From Cupriavidus sp. IDO (GTDB lineage: Bacteria > Pseudomonadota > Gammaproteobacteria > Burkholderiales > Burkholderiaceae), in NCBI RefSeq assembly GCF_000812465.1, contig NZ_JWMA01000104.1, positions 1 through 64,000 on the forward strand: DNA of 64,000 bases. Reading direction: 5' to 3'. The translations under genes and the position numbers were made by a program. This document shows positions 41,180 to 49,804 of the stretch, in pieces; the stretch's first letter is position 1; each line of letters opens with the position of its first letter. The notes beneath the pieces are model-generated. The model was not told the origin of the DNA. It made no database searches and was given only the letters and a program-made list of their open reading frames with translations.

Positions 41180-41978
41180 ATTTTCGCGACGCCTCCCAGA
41201 CCACCGGGAACCAGTCCTCCCGCAGCCGTTCCCCTGTTCGCTGATTGATGCCGGGGAAGGGCGGGGAGGTGCGCCCGGGGCGTTCCATATATCGCACATC
41301 GTCGCCCAGGAAGCGCGCCGAAAACGCGCGGCGCCGGCTGGTGCCGGTATTGCCCGCGGCGCCGTGCACGGTGCGGAAGTCGAACACGACGGCATCGCCC
41401 GGCTCAAGCTCTGGCGCCAGGATGGTGTGGCTGCCGTCCTCCACGTCCGGCATCTCCATGAAGGCATCGTCGCCGCCGTAGAAGTTCTCATTGCTGGCCC
41501 AGCGCTTTGGGCGAACCAGCTTCGGCCAGTGATGGGAGCCCGCCACGACGCGCAGCGTGTTGGCATGCGTGACAGGGTCGAGCGGAATCCAGTAGCTCGC
41601 CGTCTGCAGGCCATCCACGCAGTAGTAGGGCAGGTCCTGGTGCCACGGCGTGGGCTTGGCCGTGCCCGGTTCCTTGACGAGGATGTGTTCGTGGAAGACC
41701 TGCACGGCTCCCGACTGCATGATGCGTCCGGCGATGGCCGCAGCGGGCGAGTGGCGGATGAAGGCGTCGAACGGCGCGATTCGCTGCCAGTTGCAGAAAT
41801 CCTCAAAGAATCGGCCGCTTTCGCCGTTGCGCACGTTCTCGATGGCGAACGGCCCGGGTTCGGCCAGGTTCTGTTCGAAACCTTCGCGCAGCCGTTCGAC
41901 CCAGCCGGTGAACGCGCCGCGCAGGACCAGTACGCCGTCACGCTGGTAAGTCTCGATCTGTGCTGCGGTGATTTCCAT
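41178..41978 (-). CDS. Phytanoyl-CoA dioxygenase (PhyH) family protein
   Basis: 266 residues. The iron-binding facial triad is visible: H113 and D115 in TPWHQDLPYYC and H205 in DFRTVHGAAGN, with 2-oxoglutarate-binding Arg in GTSRRRAFSARF. This makes it an Fe(II)/2-oxoglutarate oxygenase of the PhyH group, which hydroxylates varied substrates; the substrate is unknown. A divergent LysR gene and three half-sites between them suggest inducible control. Start at 41978 (MEITAAQIE) rather than a Met 21 codons upstream, which lies in the shared operator region. Confidence 0.85.
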   Translation of the reverse strand: MEITAAQIETYQRDGVLVLRGAFTGWVERLREGFEQNLAEPGPFAIENVRNGESGRFFEDFCNWQRIAPFDAFIRHSPAAAIAGRIMQSGAVQVFHEHILVKEPGTAKPTPWHQDLPYYCVDGLQTASYWIPLDPVTHANTLRVVAGSHHWPKLVRPKRWASNENFYGGDDAFMEMPDVEDGSHTILAPELEPGDAVVFDFRTVHGAAGNTGTSRRRAFSARFLGDDVRYMERPGRTSPPFPGINQRTGERLREDWFPVVWEASRK

Positions 41979-42028
41979 GGCGAATGCTCTGGTATTGGGA
42001 ATGGCGCCAGTATCGGTGTCGCAGGGCA

Positions 42029-42069
42029 ATAGGAAAAGCATATATTTCCTATGCTGTAGTATAGGAAAT
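42029..42069. promoter_or_regulatory. Three half-site LysR operator in the divergent region
   Basis: ATAGGAAA (42029-42036), its reverse complement TTTCCTAT (42045-42052), and ATAGGAAAT (42061-42069) are evenly spaced at 16 bases. The last copy is also the ribosome site of the LysR gene. Confidence 0.65.
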
Positions 42070-42070
42070 C

Positions 42071-42976
42071 ATGATCGCCTTCTCGTTCCGACAGCTCGAA
42101 TACTTCGTCGCGGCCGCCGAGCACGGCAGCATCAGCGCCGCCGCACGCGCGCGCCACGTTTCGCAGCCTTCGGTATCGACCGCCATCGCGCAGCTCGAGG
42201 AGACACTGGGCGAGCCGCTGTTCCGCCGCCAGGTGAGCCGGGGCCTGGAACTCACGCCAGCCGGGCAGCGCTTGCTGGGCCAGGCGCGGGACATCCTGGC
42301 GCTTGCTGCTGGCATTACCGTCGACGAGGGCGGGCAGCGCGGGCTGAGCGGGCAGCTGTCGCTGACCTGCTTCCAGGATCTGGGGCCCTACTATGTCCCC
42401 CGGCTGCTGGCCGGTTTCCGGGAGCGCCATCCGGGCGTATCGGTGACGCTGTTCGAAGCCGACCTGGCCACGGTGCACCGCACGCTCAATGTGGGAAAGG
42501 CAGAGCTGGCACTGACTTACGATCTCGGCTTCGACCAGCGCGTCGAGCGCTGGACGCTGGCGCAACTCCCGCCTTATGCGCTGCTGCCGGCCGATCACGC
42601 TCTGGCCAACCAGTCGGACGTGAGCCTCGCTGCGCTGGCGCAGGAACGCCTGATCCTCGAGGACATCGCCCAGACGCGCGAATACTTCCTGTCACTGTTC
42701 TGGGCACATGGGTTGCACCCGCAACTACACCAGTACACCCAGACCTTCGAGATGCAGCGTGGGCTGGTGGCACATGGCTACGGGGTGGCGCTGTCGTGCA
42801 CGCGGCCGGCGGGGGATCACAGCTACGACGGCCTTCCGATTGCCTGCCGCCCGCTGCGCGAGCCCGTGACGCCGCAGCGGGTCGTGCTGGCGCGTTCACA
42901 GGCCATGCGCGCGTCGCCGCTGGCGCAGGCCTTCGTGAAGTGGGTTTGCGAGGCAGGTCACGCCGAGCCGGCCTGA
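42071..42976 (+). CDS. LysR family regulator divergent from PhyH-type gene
   Basis: 301 residues. N-terminal winged helix (SFRQLEYFVAAAEHGSISAA, QPSVSTAIAQLEETLGEPLF) and a C-terminal periplasmic-binding-like sensor domain. It starts one base after a putative operator half-site, so it probably represses itself and activates or represses the divergent dioxygenase. The inducer is unknown. Confidence 0.9.
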   Translation: MIAFSFRQLEYFVAAAEHGSISAAARARHVSQPSVSTAIAQLEETLGEPLFRRQVSRGLELTPAGQRLLGQARDILALAAGITVDEGGQRGLSGQLSLTCFQDLGPYYVPRLLAGFRERHPGVSVTLFEADLATVHRTLNVGKAELALTYDLGFDQRVERWTLAQLPPYALLPADHALANQSDVSLAALAQERLILEDIAQTREYFLSLFWAHGLHPQLHQYTQTFEMQRGLVAHGYGVALSCTRPAGDHSYDGLPIACRPLREPVTPQRVVLARSQAMRASPLAQAFVKWVCEAGHAEPA

Positions 42977-43012
42977 ACCAGGCCGGCGATCAGCGCTTGT
43001 CGACGATCCGTT

Positions 43013-44140
43013 TCAGCGGGGGTAGATGGCGCCCAGCACGCGCGGTCCGGCGGCGCCGGTGACGGTGGGCACATTGCCCGGGGCGCGCAGCAGGCATTGG
43101 CGAGCCAGCCAGGCGAACGCGATGCCTTCGACCTGCGAGACCGGCACGCCGTAGTCGTCCGAGGTCTGCACGGCTACGCCGGGCAGTGCCAGCGCCAGGC
43201 GCGCCATGACATAGGCGTTGCGGGCGCCGCCGCCGCAGACGATCAGCCGGCGGGCGTCAGGCGCATGCGTCCTGACGTCGCGCGCGATGGCTTCGGCCGT
43301 CAGCGCGGCCAGGGTGGCCTGCACATCGGCCGGTGCGAGCGCGCGGCTGTGGAAGGGCGCGAGACGGGCTTCCAGCCAGCCGGCGTGGAACAGGTCGCGG
43401 CCGGTGCTCTTGGGAGGCGGCGCGTCGAAATAGGGCTCTGACAGGCAATGCGCGAGCAGCGCTTCGTCGACCGTGCCGCTGGCGGCCCAGTCGCCGTTGC
43501 TGTCGAAGGGCAGGCCGCGATGGCGCGCGATCCAGTAGTCGAGCAGCGCGTTGCCCGGGCCGCAGTCAAAGCCGGTCACCGGGCGGCCGTTGGCCGGTAG
43601 CACACTGATATTGGAAATGCCGCCGATATTGCAGGCAACGCGCGTTTCGTCCGCGTCGCCGAACAGTGCCTGATGCAGCGCCGGCACCAGCGGCGCGCCC
43701 TGGCCGCCCGCCGCCACATCGCGGCTGCGAAAGTCGGCCACCACGTCGATGCCGCTCAGTTCGGCCAGCAATGCGGGATGCTGGCTCTGCCGCGTGTAGC
43801 CGATGCCGTCGTAAAGCCTTGGACGGTGCCGGATGGTCTGACCATGCGCGCCGATCGCGGCAACCTGCTCCGCGCCCAGGCCCGCATCGCGCAGCAAAGT
43901 GGCCACGCTTTCCGCGTAGACACGCGCGAGCGCATTGGCCGCCAGTGCCTCGCGATGGATCTCGTCCTCGCCGGGCTGCTGCAATTTGCCAAAGTCTTCC
44001 CGCAGCGATGCCGGGAACGGCTGGTGCGCGGCGGCCAGCACGACCGGGCGCGGCCCTCCGAAATCCACCAGGACGGCATCGGCACCATCCATGCTGGTGC
44101 CAGACATGATGCCGATAAAACGATCGGAGGGCAGGGTCAT
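43013..44140 (-). CDS. anmK: Anhydro-N-acetylmuramic acid kinase
   Basis: 375 residues. GIMSGTSMDGADAVLVDFGG at the N-terminus, AIGAHGQTIRHRP, NIGGISNISVLP and GFDCGPGNALLDYWI are AnmK signatures. It opens and phosphorylates 1,6-anhydro-MurNAc from recycled peptidoglycan to MurNAc-6-phosphate. The M23 peptidase gene lies 11 bases upstream on the same strand, so cell-wall turnover and recycling are probably transcribed together. Confidence 0.93.
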   Translation of the reverse strand: MTLPSDRFIGIMSGTSMDGADAVLVDFGGPRPVVLAAAHQPFPASLREDFGKLQQPGEDEIHREALAANALARVYAESVATLLRDAGLGAEQVAAIGAHGQTIRHRPRLYDGIGYTRQSQHPALLAELSGIDVVADFRSRDVAAGGQGAPLVPALHQALFGDADETRVACNIGGISNISVLPANGRPVTGFDCGPGNALLDYWIARHRGLPFDSNGDWAASGTVDEALLAHCLSEPYFDAPPPKSTGRDLFHAGWLEARLAPFHSRALAPADVQATLAALTAEAIARDVRTHAPDARRLIVCGGGARNAYVMARLALALPGVAVQTSDDYGVPVSQVEGIAFAWLARQCLLRAPGNVPTVTGAAGPRVLGAIYPR

Positions 44141-44151
44141 TGGCGGCCGGA

Positions 44152-45543
44152 TCAGTTGGCGGCGGTCAGGACGTTGTAGGTGCGCAGCGCGTTGATGCGG
44201 CTCAGCATTTCGCTGGTGTAGCCCAGGAATTCCTGGCGCGCCTTGCCGGTCAGCGTAGGCGCTTCCATCAGCGTGATGGTGAGCGGGTTCTGCGGCACGT
44301 CATTGAAGCGGAACTCATAGTGCAGATGCGGCCCGGTTGCCCAGCCGGTCTGGCCGACGTAGCCGATCACCTGGCCCTGCGACACGCGCTGGCCCTGTTG
44401 CATGCCGGCAAAGCCGGACAGGTGCGCGTAGTAGGTCGAGTAGCCGTTGGCGTGGTTCAGGATGACGATATTGCCGTAGCCGTTCTGCTGGCCGACGAAC
44501 TCGACCACGCCGTCTCCGGTGGCGAATACCTTGGTGCCGGTCGGCGCGGCAAAGTCCACGCCCTTGTGCTGCGCCCAGTAGTTGTGCAGCGGGTGCTCGC
44601 GGCCACCGAAGCCCGACGACACGCGTGAGAACTCCACCGGCGAACGCAGGAACGGACGCTTCATGCTGCGCCCGTCGAAGGTGTAGTAGGCACCGTCCTT
44701 GCTGCCATCCGGCGCGAACCACAGCGCCTGGTGCAGCTGGTTGCGGTTGATCAGTTCCACGGCCACCACGCGCCCGTTTCGTACGAAGTCGCCATCGCGG
44801 AAACCGGCTTCGTAGATGATGCGGAAGCGGTCGCCGTTGGCGATGTCGTGATGGAAGTCGATCACGCCGGAGAAGATCGAGATCATCTGCTGGACCACTT
44901 CATCCGGCACGCTGGCCGCGTCCATGGCCTTGAAGAAGCCGCCGGCGGAAATCGCGCCCGACGCCATTTCATAGCGCAGGTCGTTCTCCACGCTCTGCAC
45001 GCGTGCCTTGTAGCTGGTGCTGCCGTTCGGGCTGGCGGGCTCGACGCGCTCGATCACGAGCTCGCGCGAAGATGCCGCGTCGCCACCGAGGTTGGCCTGC
45101 AGCGACACCAGCATGTTGCTTTCGTCGATCTCGGCCTGGACAGCCTGGCCGGGATTGAGATTGAACAGGCCGCGCGCGGTGGGGTTCTTGACGATGAAGG
45201 CCTGGGCGTCGGGATCGTCTACACCGAGCCGCCGCAGCAGCGTGGCGATGGTGTCGCCGCGCTGCATGCGCTCTTCGCGCACGTAGACGGCTTCGGCATC
45301 GGTCAGTTGTTCGAGTTGCGCGCGCACATCGGGCATGCGCAGGGATTCCTGCAGGCGCGGCGCTTGCGGGTCGTCATAGGCGGTGCGGGGCGCAACGCCC
45401 ATCGCAGCGGCCATGCCGAGCGTGAAAATCGCGCCGACGGAAGCTGTCAGTTGCTTGCGTCGTCGTGCATGCTGGGGGTTGGTCGGGTCGACGAGAACCA
45501 CCAGCTCGCGCGCGAAAACTTCGCGGAGTCTTGACCACATCAC
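44152..45543 (-). CDS. M23 family peptidoglycan endopeptidase
   Basis: 463 residues. One N-terminal membrane anchor (LTASVGAIFTLGMAAAMGV), a LysM/OapA-like region (MQRGDTIATLLRRLGVDD), and a C-terminal LytM domain with zinc ligands H326 and D330 (HKGVD) and HLHYEF. All metal ligands seem present, so it should be active rather than an EnvC-type activator. MepM-like enzymes cut D,D-crosslinks to permit wall growth. Downstream anmK fits. Confidence 0.92.
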   Translation of the reverse strand: MMWSRLREVFARELVVLVDPTNPQHARRRKQLTASVGAIFTLGMAAAMGVAPRTAYDDPQAPRLQESLRMPDVRAQLEQLTDAEAVYVREERMQRGDTIATLLRRLGVDDPDAQAFIVKNPTARGLFNLNPGQAVQAEIDESNMLVSLQANLGGDAASSRELVIERVEPASPNGSTSYKARVQSVENDLRYEMASGAISAGGFFKAMDAASVPDEVVQQMISIFSGVIDFHHDIANGDRFRIIYEAGFRDGDFVRNGRVVAVELINRNQLHQALWFAPDGSKDGAYYTFDGRSMKRPFLRSPVEFSRVSSGFGGREHPLHNYWAQHKGVDFAAPTGTKVFATGDGVVEFVGQQNGYGNIVILNHANGYSTYYAHLSGFAGMQQGQRVSQGQVIGYVGQTGWATGPHLHYEFRFNDVPQNPLTITLMEAPTLTGKARQEFLGYTSEMLSRINALRTYNVLTAAN

Positions 45544-45698
45544 GTAAAATTCAACCTTGGTTCGGGCACCGCTGCCGCGACGATGTGTGTCGTCTGCCTT
45601 CCTCCCCCGAGGTGCGGCGCGGGCAATTCATCATTATTTGCCGCCTGAAGTGGCGGGTGGCGCACAGGATAGATTCCGCTGGCGGCCAGGAAGCGCGG

Positions 45699-45704
45699 AT
45701 TATA
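45699..45704 (-). promoter_or_regulatory. Candidate -10 box for the M23 peptidase gene
   Basis: TATAAT on the minus strand, giving a leader of about 150 bases. No good -35. Located in the 228-base divergent region to tyrS, where I see no other element. Confidence 0.35.
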
Positions 45705-45771
45705 GCAAAATCCGGCGCCAGCCGCTGTCGGGAATTTTCCTAAATTTCCATGTTTTTCAAAGACTTACGTC

Positions 45772-47013
45772 ATGACTGAAGTTTCCTCGGGCCCCGCGGC
45801 CAAATACCCTCTCACGCCGTCGGTGATGCATGCCCTGGAGGTATCCAAGCGCGGCTGCGACGAACTCCTGATCGAATCCGAATGGCTGCAGAAGCTGGCC
45901 CGCAGCGAAGCCACCGGCGTGCCCTTGCGCATCAAGCTCGGCCTGGATCCGACTGCCCCTGACATCCACATCGGCCATACCGTGGTCCTGAACAAGCTGC
46001 GCCAGTTGCAGGATCTGGGCCACCAGGTGATTTTCCTGATCGGCGACTTCACCTCGACCATTGGCGATCCGTCCGGCCGCAATGCCACCCGCCCGCCGCT
46101 GACGCGCGAGCAGATCGAGGCCAACGCCCAGACCTACTACCGCCAGGCCAGCCTGGTGCTCGACCCGGCCAGGACCGAGATCCGCTACAACAGCGAGTGG
46201 AGCGATCCGCTTGGCGCGCGCGGCATGATCCAGCTGGCGGCCAAGTACACCGTGGCCCGGATGATGGAGCGCGACGACTTCACCAAGCGGTTCCGGTCTG
46301 GGATTCCGATTTCGGTCCATGAGTTCCTTTATCCGCTGATGCAGGGCTACGATTCGGTCGCGCTGAAGGCGGATATCGAGCTGGGCGGCACCGACCAGAA
46401 ATTCAACCTGCTGGTCGGGCGCGAGCTGCAGAAGGAATACGGCCAGGAGCCGCAGTGCATTCTGACCATGCCGCTGCTGGTGGGCCTGGACGGCGTCGAG
46501 AAGATGTCGAAGTCCAAGGGCAATTACGTCGGCGTGACCGAGGCGCCCAACGAAATGTTCGGCAAGCTGATGAGCATCTCGGACGACCTGATGTGGCAGT
46601 ACTACACGCTGCTGTCGTTCCGCCCGATGAGCGAGATCGACCTGATGAAGCAGGAAGTGGCGCTGGGCCGCAACCCGCGCGACTGCAAGGTGATGCTGGC
46701 GCAGGAAATCGTCACGCGCTTTCACAGTGCGGCAGATGCCGAAAAAGCGCTGGAAGACTTCAATCACCGCGCCCGCGGCGGCGTGCCGGACGATATTCCG
46801 GCGGTGAGCCTCGAAGGCGCGCCGCTGGGCATCGCCCAGCTGCTCAAGCAGGCCAACCTGGTGCCGTCTACCTCGGAAGCCAACCGCAATATCGAGCAGG
46901 GCGGCGTGAAGATCGATGGCACCACGGTCAGCGACAAGTCGACCAAGGTCGCGGCCGGCACCTATGTGGTGCAGGTGGGCAAGCGCCGCTTCGCGCGCGT
47001 CACGCTGGCCTGA
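45772..47013 (+). CDS. tyrS: Tyrosyl-tRNA synthetase
   Basis: 413 residues, class I. The HIGH motif is at residues 66-69 (DIHIGHT), KMSKS at 244-248, and a C-terminal S4 RNA-binding domain is present (ANLVPSTSEANRNIEQGGVK). It charges tRNA-Tyr. The gene for D-aminoacyl-tRNA deacylase follows 10 bases later, a fitting partner because TyrRS is a main source of mischarged D-Tyr-tRNA. Confidence 0.97.
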   Translation: MTEVSSGPAAKYPLTPSVMHALEVSKRGCDELLIESEWLQKLARSEATGVPLRIKLGLDPTAPDIHIGHTVVLNKLRQLQDLGHQVIFLIGDFTSTIGDPSGRNATRPPLTREQIEANAQTYYRQASLVLDPARTEIRYNSEWSDPLGARGMIQLAAKYTVARMMERDDFTKRFRSGIPISVHEFLYPLMQGYDSVALKADIELGGTDQKFNLLVGRELQKEYGQEPQCILTMPLLVGLDGVEKMSKSKGNYVGVTEAPNEMFGKLMSISDDLMWQYYTLLSFRPMSEIDLMKQEVALGRNPRDCKVMLAQEIVTRFHSAADAEKALEDFNHRARGGVPDDIPAVSLEGAPLGIAQLLKQANLVPSTSEANRNIEQGGVKIDGTTVSDKSTKVAAGTYVVQVGKRRFARVTLA

Positions 47014-47023
47014 GGCGGCAGGG

Positions 47024-47494
47024 ATGATCGCGCTGATCCAGCGGGTCGCGCAGGCCCGGGTCACGGTCGAGGGCCGCACCACCGGTGAAATCGGCGCCGG
47101 ACTGCTGGCGCTGGTCTGTGCCGAGCGCGGCGACAGCGAGGCCCAGGCGGAGCGCCTGCTCGCCAAGATGCTGTCGTACCGCGTGTTTTCGGACGCGGCC
47201 GGCAAGATGAACCTGCCGGTGCAGAATATGGACGGCAACGGCAATGCCGGCGGCCTGCTGGTGGTGTCCCAGTTCACGCTGGCGGCCGATACCAACAGCG
47301 GTACGCGGCCCAGCTTCACTCCGGCGGCGTCGTCCGAGGACGGACGACGCCTCTACGAGTATTTCGTGGACCGGGCCCGTGCCGCGCATCCGCACGTGCA
47401 GACCGGCGAGTTCGGAGCCATGATGCAGGTGAGCCTGACCAATGACGGCCCGGTGACGTTCTGGCTGCGCGTGCCGCCGGCAGGATCGGCCTGA
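47024..47494 (+). CDS. dtd: D-aminoacyl-tRNA deacylase
   Basis: 156 residues, normal for DTD. MIALIQRVAQARVTVEG at the start, SQFTLAADTNSGTRPSF (the SQFTL and active-site loop) and the C-terminal FGAMMQVSLTNDGPVTF with the cross-subunit Gly-Pro motif. It removes D-amino acids from tRNA. Start at the short ATG preceded by CAGGG; the longer frame overlaps tyrS. Confidence 0.95.
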   Translation: MIALIQRVAQARVTVEGRTTGEIGAGLLALVCAERGDSEAQAERLLAKMLSYRVFSDAAGKMNLPVQNMDGNGNAGGLLVVSQFTLAADTNSGTRPSFTPAASSEDGRRLYEYFVDRARAAHPHVQTGEFGAMMQVSLTNDGPVTFWLRVPPAGSA

Positions 47495-47504
47495 CAGGAA
47501 TTCA

Positions 47505-47531
47505 GTGGCGCCGCGCCCGGTGCGGCGCCAC
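47505..47531. repeat. 10-bp inverted repeat between dtd and PEBP gene
   Basis: GTGGCGCCGC / GCGGCGCCAC with a 7-base loop and no T-run; it ends 18 bases before the next start and may influence message stability. Confidence 0.6.
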
Positions 47532-47548
47532 CAGACAAGGAGAGACAA

Positions 47549-48196
47549 ATGAAACTCTGGAGCAAGTCCTTCAACGACAACGCGCCGATTCCGGGCGAGT
47601 TCGCTTTTTGCGTGCCGGACGCCGCCGCCCACGTGGCCCTGTCGAACAACCGCAATCCCGACCTGCACTGGGAAGACGCCCCGGTCGAGACGCGTTCCTT
47701 CGTGCTGATCTGCCACGATCGCGATGTCCCGAGCAAGGGCGACGACGTGAACCAGGAGGGCCGCGAGGTGCCGGCTTCGCTGCCGCGCGTGGACTTCTTC
47801 CACTGGGTGCTGGTCGATATTCCGCAGGGCCTGACGACGATCTCCGCCGGCTCGCACAGTGATGGCGTCATCGCACGCGGCAAGCCCGGCCCCGACGCTG
47901 TCGGCGGCACCGCCACGGCGGGCGGCCTGCGCCACGGCACCAACGACTACACCGGCTGGTTTGCCAACGATCCGGACATGAAGGGCGACTACTACGGCTA
48001 CGACGGTCCCTGCCCGCCATGGAACGATACGCTGTTGCACCATTACGTGTTCACCATCTATGCGCTGGATATCGAGCGGCTGCCGGTGGAGGGCACGTTC
48101 ACAGGCGCGCAGGTGCGCGAGGCGATCGAGGGTCACATCCTGGCGCAGGCCAGCCTGACCGGCACCTATACGCTCAATCCCAACCTGTCCAGATAA
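47549..48196 (+). CDS. YbhB/YbcL family PEBP-like protein
   Basis: 215 residues. The phosphatidylethanolamine-binding-protein fold is shown by NNRNPDLHWEDAP, SFVLICHDRDVP, FFHWVLVDIP and YGYDGPCPPWNDTLLHHYVF (the ligand-binding pocket). This is the bacterial Raf-kinase-inhibitor-like group, function unclear. AAGGAGA ribosome site. It lies between dtd and a phosphatase gene on the same strand. Confidence 0.9.
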   Translation: MKLWSKSFNDNAPIPGEFAFCVPDAAAHVALSNNRNPDLHWEDAPVETRSFVLICHDRDVPSKGDDVNQEGREVPASLPRVDFFHWVLVDIPQGLTTISAGSHSDGVIARGKPGPDAVGGTATAGGLRHGTNDYTGWFANDPDMKGDYYGYDGPCPPWNDTLLHHYVFTIYALDIERLPVEGTFTGAQVREAIEGHILAQASLTGTYTLNPNLSR

Positions 48197-48212
48197 GGCG
48201 CAAGGAAAGGGC

Positions 48213-48887
48213 ATGTCGCTAAGCTCCGGGCCGCATTCGCTGGCCTTCACCCACCTGATCGTGATCCGTCATGGCGAGACGGCCTGGAACCGGGAGCGGC
48301 GGCTGCAAGGCCAGCTCGACATTCCGCTGAACGAGACCGGCCGCGCCCAGGCGCGCGCCCTTGCGGCGGCGCTGGCGGGCGAGCCGATCGATGCGGTCTA
48401 CTCGAGCGACCTCTCACGCGCCATGCAGACCGCGACGCCGCTGGCCGAATCGCTCGGGCTCAAGGTCAGGCCCGAGCCGCGCCTGCGCGAGCGCAGCTAC
48501 GGCACGCTGCAGGGCAAGACCTACGCCGAGGTGGCGGAGCAGTTGCCGGAAGACTTTGCCCGTTGGCAGGCGCGTGTGCCCGATTACGCGCCGGACCAGG
48601 GCGAGTCGCTGGCCGGTTTCCATGAACGGGCGGTCGATATCGCGCTGTTTCTCTCGCGCCGGCATCCAGGCGAGCGGATCGCGCTGGTGGCGCACGGTGG
48701 CGTGCTGGACTGCCTGTACCGGGAAGCGACGGGCATGACACTGGAGGCGCCGCGCGAGCATGAATTGCTCAATGCCAGCATCAACCGCCTGCGCAGTGAC
48801 AGCCACCGGCTGACCCTGGCGCAGTGGGGCGATGTGACTCACCTGGAGTCGCTGGCCCTGGACGAGGTCGACCGGCGCGTTCCCTGA
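48213..48887 (+). CDS. Histidine phosphatase family protein
   Basis: 224 residues. Catalytic RHGETAWNRERRLQGQLDIP near the N-terminus, EPRLRERSYGTLQGKT, and the second His in VAHGGVLDCLYRE. The phosphoglycerate-mutase-like superfamily contains many small-molecule phosphatases; the substrate is not evident. Last gene of the tyrS-dtd-PEBP run, convergent with the next gene. Confidence 0.9.
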   Translation: MSLSSGPHSLAFTHLIVIRHGETAWNRERRLQGQLDIPLNETGRAQARALAAALAGEPIDAVYSSDLSRAMQTATPLAESLGLKVRPEPRLRERSYGTLQGKTYAEVAEQLPEDFARWQARVPDYAPDQGESLAGFHERAVDIALFLSRRHPGERIALVAHGGVLDCLYREATGMTLEAPREHELLNASINRLRSDSHRLTLAQWGDVTHLESLALDEVDRRVP

Positions 48888-48909
48888 AACTGCCGGCGGG
48901 CCCGGCGCC

Positions 48910-49635
48910 TTACACGCGCAGCCGGAATGGCGTGAAATCGGTATTGCGGTCGTACCAGTCCTCGTTCTCGGCGCGCTTGAGGAACGCCACCACCTTGTAG
49001 GTCACGGGCGTCATCACGACTTCCCAGCCGGTCTTCAGGAAGTACTGGGCAATCGCGACCTGCACGACCTTCTCCAGCGGCCAGATGCCGTAGAAGGCGA
49101 TCACATAGAACAGTGAGGAATCGACCAGTTCGCCGGCGAGCGTCGAGCCGATGGTGCGGGTCCACAGCCAGCGCCCCGCGGTCCACAGCTTCATCCTGGC
49201 CAGCACATAGCTGTTGGTAAAGCTGCCGCAGCAGAAGGCGATCAGCGAGCCGAAGGCGATCCGCCAGGTGTTGCCGAACACGTCTTCCAGGCTTTTCTGA
49301 TAGTCCGCCATGAACGGTGCCACCGGCATGCGCAGCACCACCAGGCTCATGAAGGTGGCAAAGGCCAGCGCCGCGAATCCGGCCCACACCGCCCGGCGGT
49401 CGCGGCCATAGCCGTACACCTCGGTCAGGACATCGCCGAAGATGTAGGAGATCGGAAAGAACAGCACGCCGGCGCCGAAGGCCACCGGGCCGATCACGGG
49501 CAGCGTCACCTGCGCGGCCTTGGCTGCGCCGATCAGGTTGGAGCACAGCAGGACGGTGACGAAGGCCGCCATGACGAAGTCGTAGTACCGGTAGACGCGT
49601 CCGGAATAGGCGGGGGCGGCAGGTATGGCGGACAT
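48910..49635 (-). CDS. Queuosine precursor transporter (YhhQ/VUT family)
   Basis: 241 residues with about six hydrophobic segments. FFPISYIFGDVLTEVYGYGRDRRAVW, the central GSLIAFCCGSFTNSYVLARMK and TIGSTLAGELVDSSLFYVIAF are family signatures. Members import queuosine precursors (7-cyano- or 7-aminomethyl-7-deazaguanine). No clear preQ1 riboswitch is seen in the leader. Confidence 0.9.
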   Translation of the reverse strand: MSAIPAAPAYSGRVYRYYDFVMAAFVTVLLCSNLIGAAKAAQVTLPVIGPVAFGAGVLFFPISYIFGDVLTEVYGYGRDRRAVWAGFAALAFATFMSLVVLRMPVAPFMADYQKSLEDVFGNTWRIAFGSLIAFCCGSFTNSYVLARMKLWTAGRWLWTRTIGSTLAGELVDSSLFYVIAFYGIWPLEKVVQVAIAQYFLKTGWEVVMTPVTYKVVAFLKRAENEDWYDRNTDFTPFRLRV

Positions 49636-49721
49636 GGGGATTCCCGTTTTGGTGGCGCGCTGGCTCCGCGCACGAGGTTTTTCGCGCGATTATGCCAGCC
49701 GGGACTCCTCGGTGCTGCATG

Positions 49722-49756
49722 GCAAAAAAAAGAAATCCCGGCCGGAGCCGGGATTT
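49722..49756 (-). terminator. Terminator of the SYLF lipoprotein gene
   Basis: Perfect 10-bp stem AAATCCCGGC / GCCGGGATTT with CGGA loop; on the minus strand it is followed by a long T-run interrupted by one C. Confidence 0.92.
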
Positions 49757-49804
49757 TCGCGCCATGCAAGGGAGCTTGGGCGACCATGCCGCCCAGGCGC
49801 TGTT

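Noticed and set aside
40727..42598. 623-codon minus-strand frame across erpA, PhyH and LysR genes
   Set aside because: Crosses three real genes, a terminator and an operator region; composition is typical of a GC-driven shadow frame.
49636..49721. preQ1 riboswitch upstream of the queuosine-precursor transporter
   Set aside because: The short leader has no pseudoknot-type C-rich loop with a matching tail near the start codon.
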